64,000 nucleotides of DNA, taken from the NCBI GenBank assembly GCA_964389525.1, contig CAYMEX010000013.1:1-64000 (forward strand). The letters are read 5' to 3'. This document shows, in pieces, positions 59,497 through 64,000 of this stretch. This DNA comes from JAFLTL01 sp964389525. Its GTDB lineage: Bacteria > Bacteroidota > Bacteroidia > Bacteroidales > Muribaculaceae. The position numbers were made by a program, and so were the translations under genes. The notes under the pieces are model-generated. The model saw only the letters and a program-made list of their open reading frames with translations, was not told the DNA's origin and did no database searches. Positions within the stretch are counted from its first letter, which is position 1, and the number at the start of each line of letters is the position of its first letter.

Positions 59497-60546
59497 ATGA
59501 ACAGGATATTCATTTATCTGACAGTTGCTGCCATCGCATCTCTGGCATCATGCACCAATGGAAACACTGACAACAACGGACGGCTGAAAAGGGTACACAC
59601 AACGACCGTAACCGATGAGAACGGTGCCGGCCCGCTGACCTACATCGGCAAGGCTGTGCCCTCAAAAGAGTTGTCACTGTCATTCAAAGTCGCGGGGAAG
59701 ATACGGAAAATTCACGTAGCGCAGGGAACGGCCGTGAAAGCCGGACAACTCATAGCCGAAATTGATCCGGCAGACTACACCAACCAGCTGACAGCCACCG
59801 AGGCCGAATACAACCAGATCAAAGCCGAGGTCGACAGGATTGTCGCCATGCACGCCGACGGCGCGGTCTCCGACAACAATTACGACAAGGCTGTCTACGG
59901 ACTGCGTCAGATAACTGCGAAATATGAGCAGCATAAAGCCGAATTATCTTATACCCGACTGTATGCGCCTTTTTCCGGGCAGATCAGCGAGACAATGGCT
60001 GAAGACGGAGAAGTTGTCGGAGCAGGGATGCCAGTTGCCATGATGATAGGCGCCGGAGTTCCCGAAGTTGAGATACACGTGGCTCCCGCAGTTCTCCCCC
60101 TGCTGCGTCAGGGCGATCTTTCGGCCTCATTCCCGACTCTCGGCAACGATGCTGTTCCGCTTGACATCGTGTCGGTATCGCCGACAGCCAATGCAAGCCA
60201 GCTCTACAGCGTCAAGCTCCGCATACCCGCCGATGCCACAGGCGTCATTCCGGGCATGACGGCCACAGTCAGCATCACGGGAGCCGATGCCGCGGGCAAC
60301 ATGCGCATACCCACCGGCGCAGTCTCCGACAACTATGTCCTACGCTTCAACCCGTCCGACTCGACCGTCAGCCGTGTACCCGTCAGCGTCAGCAAGCTGC
60401 TGCCGGGAGGCGACTGCATCATCACATCCGACCGACTGCATACCGGCGACATACTTGTTGCGGCCGGTATGCGCAAGCTAAGCGACGGAGAAAAAGTATG
60501 CCCTGTCGCACCTGTTTCCGAAACCAATAAAGGAGGACTGCTATGA
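59497..60546 (+). CDS. RND efflux periplasmic adaptor lipoprotein
   Basis: 349 residues. Lipobox ASLASC (Cys19). The adaptor core: ELSLSFKVAGKIRKIHVAQGTAVKAGQLIAEID (biotinyl-lipoyl half), a hairpin helix (about 90-150), the second lipoyl half (LYAPFSGQISETMAEDGEVV) and a barrel with VSVSPTANASQLYSVKLRIP. It joins the inner-membrane RND pump to an outer-membrane channel, as MdtA/AcrA does. The stop overlaps the RND permease start by 4 bases. Confidence 0.88.
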   Translation: MNRIFIYLTVAAIASLASCTNGNTDNNGRLKRVHTTTVTDENGAGPLTYIGKAVPSKELSLSFKVAGKIRKIHVAQGTAVKAGQLIAEIDPADYTNQLTATEAEYNQIKAEVDRIVAMHADGAVSDNNYDKAVYGLRQITAKYEQHKAELSYTRLYAPFSGQISETMAEDGEVVGAGMPVAMMIGAGVPEVEIHVAPAVLPLLRQGDLSASFPTLGNDAVPLDIVSVSPTANASQLYSVKLRIPADATGVIPGMTATVSITGADAAGNMRIPTGAVSDNYVLRFNPSDSTVSRVPVSVSKLLPGGDCIITSDRLHTGDILVAAGMRKLSDGEKVCPVAPVSETNKGGLL

Positions 60547-63500
60547 TGGATGCCGGCAAATGGGCTTTCGGCAACAGGAAACTTCTTAACTTCCTGATTG
60601 TCGTCCTTATCGCAGGCGGCCTGTGGGGCGCCTACGCGATGAGCAAATTCGAGGACCCGGAAATAAAAGTGAAAGTGGCGCTTGTCTCCACTGTATGCCC
60701 CGGTCTGTCGGCATCTGAGGTCGAACTCGAGGTGACCGACCCGATCGAGAAGGAGATCAGGCAGATGAGCGATATCGACAACATCGAGAGTTATTCCTAC
60801 AACGATCTGTCGATCATACAGGTGGAGCTGTTGAGCACAGTCCCAAAGCCCGATGTCGAGCAGCATTGGGACGAACTGCGCCGCAAGGTGTCGGATGCCG
60901 CCTCCAGGCTGCCGGCCGGTTGTCGTGCTCCTGAGGTTCACGACGGATTCAGCGATGTCTACGGCATATTTCTGGCGCTGACCGGCGACGGAATGGACGA
61001 CGTAACTCTCGGCAAATATGCCGACCTGATAAAACGCGAGCTTCTTGAGATCGACGGCATTGACAAAGTGACGCTCTACGGCAAGCAGCCCGAGTGCATC
61101 AACATACGCATAAGCCAGTCAAAGATTGCAGCACTCGGCGTCAAGCCGGCCGAGATCTTCGCGACGCTGAAAGATCTTGAAGCGACACCATACTCAGGCT
61201 ATTACGACAACGGCGACACGCGTGCGAGAGTCAACGTATGCGGACGCTTCACCGAAGTGAGCGACATACGCGACATGCTTGTAGCCGGGCATCAGGACGA
61301 CAATCTGCGGCTGGCCGACATCGCGACCGTGGAGAAAGAGTTTGAGACGCCGGTAAGAAACGAGATGCTGTACGACGGAGAGAGAAGCATCGGCATACTT
61401 GTGTCGGCCAACACCGGCAGCGACATCATAAAAGTCGGAGGCGAGGTAAACCGGACTCTCGAACGCCTTGCAGCCGAGCGCTTCCCTGCCGGTGTGACGG
61501 TGAACAAGGTATTCTACCAGCCCGACAAGGTAGGCGGATCGCTCTCGGTATTCTTCATCAACCTTGCTGAGTCGGTCGGCATCGTCATACTCATACTGAT
61601 GCTGGCCATGGGCTTCCGCAGCGGCATCGTCATTGCCGTCTCGCTCGTCACGATCGTGCTTGGATCATTCCTTTTCCTGTTCATGCTCGGAGGCACGATG
61701 CAGCGTGTATCGCTCGGCGCATTCATCCTGGCCATGGGCATGCTTGTCGACAACGCTATAGTGATTGTCGACGGCATACTTGTCGACCTCAACGCCGGAA
61801 AGTCGCGGCGCGAGGCAATGACAGCGATCGGACGCAAGACGTGCATGCCACTTCTCGGCGCGACACTTATAGCCATCCTCGCCTTCTTCCCGATATTCCT
61901 GTCGCCCGACACACCCGGAGTCTACGTCAGAGACCTGTTCATTGTCCTCGCGGTGTCGCTGCTGCTGAGCTGGATTCTGGCACTCGTTCACGTCCCGCTG
62001 ATGTGCGACGGTCTATTCAGGCACAAGACCGCAGACGGCGGCGACATGTTCAAAGGACGCATTTACGCCGTTCTGCGCTCCACACTTGGCTGGGGGCTGT
62101 CACACCGGCTCTCCACCGTAGCCCTGATGGCGGCACTGCTGTTCGGAAGCATTCTGTGTTTCAGATGGGTGAAGCAGGGATTTTTCCCCGACATGGAGTA
62201 TGACCAGATGTATATCGAGTACAAGCTCCCCGAGGCCACAAACAGCTCGCGGGTAAAAAAAGACCTTGCCCTGATAGAGGCCGATCTGAAAGAAAAATTC
62301 GGTGCCCGGCATGTCACCACGTCGATCGGCGCGACTCCCGGACGCTACAACCTCGTCAGAAACATCGCCACGCCGTCGCTGTCCTACGGCGAGCTGATCG
62401 TAGACTTCGGCAAGCCATCGGAAGTCAGCGACAAGATCGAGGATATACAGCATTACCTCACCGACAACTATCCCGAGGCCTATGCCAAGGCGAAGAAATA
62501 CAACCTCATGTTCAAGAAGTTCCCGATTGAGGCGCAGATCACCGGGCCCGATCCGGCCGTACTGTCGCAGATCGGCGACTCCATAAAGCACCTCATGGAG
62601 AACTCGGGCATCGTGCGCATCATCACACGCGATCTGGAGCCTCCGACACCCGTCATCGACATACACTACGACCGCCCGTCGGCCATAATGTCGGGTGTAA
62701 CGCGCAACGACCTGAGTCTGTCGCTTCTGACTGCCAACGGCGGACTGCCCGTAAGCACATTCTACGACGGACTGAACCAGTGCCAGATCTATGTGAAGGA
62801 AACCGACGAAGAGGGCAACGATATTGCCGACATAGAGAACATGCCTGTGTTCACGATGATCCCCGACTTCGCATCTGTCGCCGACAAAGCCACACTAAGC
62901 AGACTCATGGCCGGCAAAGTCGACAAAGACGAGATAATGGAGCGCCTGATGGCCGTTGTCCCGCTGCGACAGGCGGTAAGCGACGTGACTGTCGGCTGGG
63001 AATATCCTGTTATACCGAGGTTCGACGGACAACGCATGATACGCGTCCAGGCTTCGCCGGTCGAGGGGCTGGAGACCTCCAAGGCGCAGAAGCAGCTCGC
63101 CGGGATACTTCAGTCGATGCAGCTGCCCGAGGGCTACACCCTCTCATGGCAGGGCGAAAAAGCCGCGAGCGATCAGGCCATGCGCTACCTCTTCCTTAAC
63201 TTCCCGCTGGCAATCATACTTATGATCGCCATACTCATCATGCTTTTCAAGGACTATCGCAAGCCGGTGATCATCTTGTGCACCGTGCCGATGGTAGCCG
63301 TAGGCGTGGTGCTGACAATGGCCGCCACACGACAGGTATTCAACTTCTGCGCAATCGTGGGCACTCTCGGCCTGATCGGCATGGTGATCAAAAACGGCAT
63401 TGTGCTGCTCGACGAGATCAACATCCAGGTAGCGTCAGGGAAACCGCAGCGCGAGGCGTTGATATATGCCGCACAAAGCCGTCTGCGTCCCGTGGCGATG

Positions 63501-63656
63501 GCAGCCCTTACAACCATCCTGGGCATGCTTCCGCTCCTTGCCGACGCGATGTTCGGCTCGATGGCAGCAGCCATAATGGGCGGACTGCTGTTCGGATCGA
63601 TCGTGACACTTCTGTTTATACCGGTACTTTACTCACTGTTTTTCAACAAGCACTAA
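60543..63656 (+). CDS. RND efflux permease (HAE1/AcrB family)
   Basis: 1037 residues, standard AcrB size, with 12 membrane helices. The N-terminal FGNRKLLNFLIVVLIAGGLWGAYAM, the helix-4 proton-relay region (LGAFILAMGMLVDNAIVIVDGILVDLN) and the second-half helix cluster (PMVAVGVVLTMAATRQVFNFCAIVGTLGLIGMVIKNGIVLLDE) are present. It exports drugs, bile salts or other toxic compounds with the proton-motive force, in complex with the adaptor and TolC-like protein of the same operon. The FEDPEI in the first loop is shared with MexF/CusA-like RND proteins; no metal-export cysteines are seen. Confidence 0.92.
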   Translation: MMDAGKWAFGNRKLLNFLIVVLIAGGLWGAYAMSKFEDPEIKVKVALVSTVCPGLSASEVELEVTDPIEKEIRQMSDIDNIESYSYNDLSIIQVELLSTVPKPDVEQHWDELRRKVSDAASRLPAGCRAPEVHDGFSDVYGIFLALTGDGMDDVTLGKYADLIKRELLEIDGIDKVTLYGKQPECINIRISQSKIAALGVKPAEIFATLKDLEATPYSGYYDNGDTRARVNVCGRFTEVSDIRDMLVAGHQDDNLRLADIATVEKEFETPVRNEMLYDGERSIGILVSANTGSDIIKVGGEVNRTLERLAAERFPAGVTVNKVFYQPDKVGGSLSVFFINLAESVGIVILILMLAMGFRSGIVIAVSLVTIVLGSFLFLFMLGGTMQRVSLGAFILAMGMLVDNAIVIVDGILVDLNAGKSRREAMTAIGRKTCMPLLGATLIAILAFFPIFLSPDTPGVYVRDLFIVLAVSLLLSWILALVHVPLMCDGLFRHKTADGGDMFKGRIYAVLRSTLGWGLSHRLSTVALMAALLFGSILCFRWVKQGFFPDMEYDQMYIEYKLPEATNSSRVKKDLALIEADLKEKFGARHVTTSIGATPGRYNLVRNIATPSLSYGELIVDFGKPSEVSDKIEDIQHYLTDNYPEAYAKAKKYNLMFKKFPIEAQITGPDPAVLSQIGDSIKHLMENSGIVRIITRDLEPPTPVIDIHYDRPSAIMSGVTRNDLSLSLLTANGGLPVSTFYDGLNQCQIYVKETDEEGNDIADIENMPVFTMIPDFASVADKATLSRLMAGKVDKDEIMERLMAVVPLRQAVSDVTVGWEYPVIPRFDGQRMIRVQASPVEGLETSKAQKQLAGILQSMQLPEGYTLSWQGEKAASDQAMRYLFLNFPLAIILMIAILIMLFKDYRKPVIILCTVPMVAVGVVLTMAATRQVFNFCAIVGTLGLIGMVIKNGIVLLDEINIQVASGKPQREALIYAAQSRLRPVAMAALTTILGMLPLLADAMFGSMAAAIMGGLLFGSIVTLLFIPVLYSLFFNKH

Positions 63657-63658
63657 AC

Positions 63659-64000
63659 ATGAGAAAACTGCTGTTTACCGTATTTCTTCCGATATGTGCT
63701 ACGCTGGCAGCCCAGCCACGCATCCTGACCATCGCCGAGTGCGAGGCTCTTGCCCTGCAAAACAATAAGGAGATACAGGCGGCCGCACGCCAGATACAGA
63801 GCATGGAGTTCCAGACCAAGAGCGCACGCGGAAACTATTTCCCAAATATCTCGGCCGACGCGCTTGGCCTCTACAATACAGGCGACGGCAATATGAAGAT
63901 CGAAGGGGGAAATCTGCCGGTGCTGACAATGGGAGCCGACGGAATCCCGGTGCCTTCCGGCGCGTTCGCCTACTTCCCCGGGCTTGATCTCGGATATAAG
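63659..64000 (+). CDS. TolC-family outer-membrane efflux protein (3' partial)
   Basis: The first 114 residues before the right edge cuts the gene. It starts MRKLLFTVFLPICATLAAQPRILTIAECEALALQNN, with a signal peptide and the LTIAECEALALQNNKEIQAA start that is diagnostic of TolC-type proteins. It begins 2 bases after the RND permease stop and completes the tripartite efflux operon. Confidence 0.85.
   Translation, partial: MRKLLFTVFLPICATLAAQPRILTIAECEALALQNNKEIQAAARQIQSMEFQTKSARGNYFPNISADALGLYNTGDGNMKIEGGNLPVLTMGADGIPVPSGAFAYFPGLDLGYK

Overview
The window comes from a Bacteroidales chromosome, most likely a gut Muribaculaceae-type lineage. That placement is inference from gene content and base composition. 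It rests on TAnnTTTG-type promoters, a PorU-type C25 sortase, the N-succinylornithine form of ArgF, many SPII lipoproteins with signals ending in Cys, host-glycan hydrolases (GH20, GH92, GH95, a GH110-like helix protein, GH78-like) and fairly GC-rich housekeeping genes. AT-richer islands carry the left-edge surface protein, the restriction-modification genes and the radical SAM/lipoprotein pair.

Layout. 0-2.9 kb: the 3' part of a large LRR/Big2 surface protein, a small lipoprotein, a folded RNA-like element with a 28-residue hydrophobic ORF, and a cluster of palindromic repeats. 2.9-11.6 kb (minus strand): nfnA-nfnB-rluA-tatD-porU and a beta-helix enzyme. 11.7-17.7 kb: rbfA, a LolE-like permease, an ECF sigma factor with a small membrane partner, a Cys-repeat lipoprotein, an LTXXQ protein, a PHP phosphatase and a PepSY lipoprotein. 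17.7-20.4 kb: a short 55-codon ORF behind a promoter and terminator-like leader, then a type II restriction-modification system (controller protein, MamI-like endonuclease, convergent adenine methyltransferase). 20.4-30.3 kb (minus strand): TPM protein, queA, an ARM/HEAT-like protein, a radical SAM/SPASM enzyme with its lipoprotein partner, a redoxin-like lipoprotein, a peptide transporter, sufE and an M28 peptidase. 30.7-40.1 kb: AbiF, succinylornithine carbamoyltransferase, GH20, a protein tyrosine phosphatase, a DUF5715-like protein, an AsmA protein and a small membrane protein. 40.2-41.75 kb: about 1.5 kb without genes, built of duplicated hairpin modules. 41.8-49 kb: two paralogous AI-2E-type permeases flank an acyltransferase, a GH78-like enzyme, a CAT-anticodon tRNA and an MFS transporter. 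49-64 kb: a lipoprotein, GHL10, a GT2 glycosyltransferase, divergent GH92 and GH95, a ZIP transporter, and an AraC regulator divergent from a tripartite RND efflux operon whose TolC-like gene is cut by the right edge.

Themes. Glycan enzymes suggest use of mucin or N-glycan sugars, though no SusC/SusD pair is in the window. NfnAB, PorU, RbfA, QueA, SufE and the carbamoyltransferase are core functions. Defence genes are the restriction-modification system and AbiF. The least explained elements are the hairpin-module array (40.2-41.75 kb, with one module also inverted at 2.6 kb and a related unit at 46.2 kb), the folded element with a tiny membrane peptide at 2.3-2.6 kb, and the radical SAM/lipoprotein pair.
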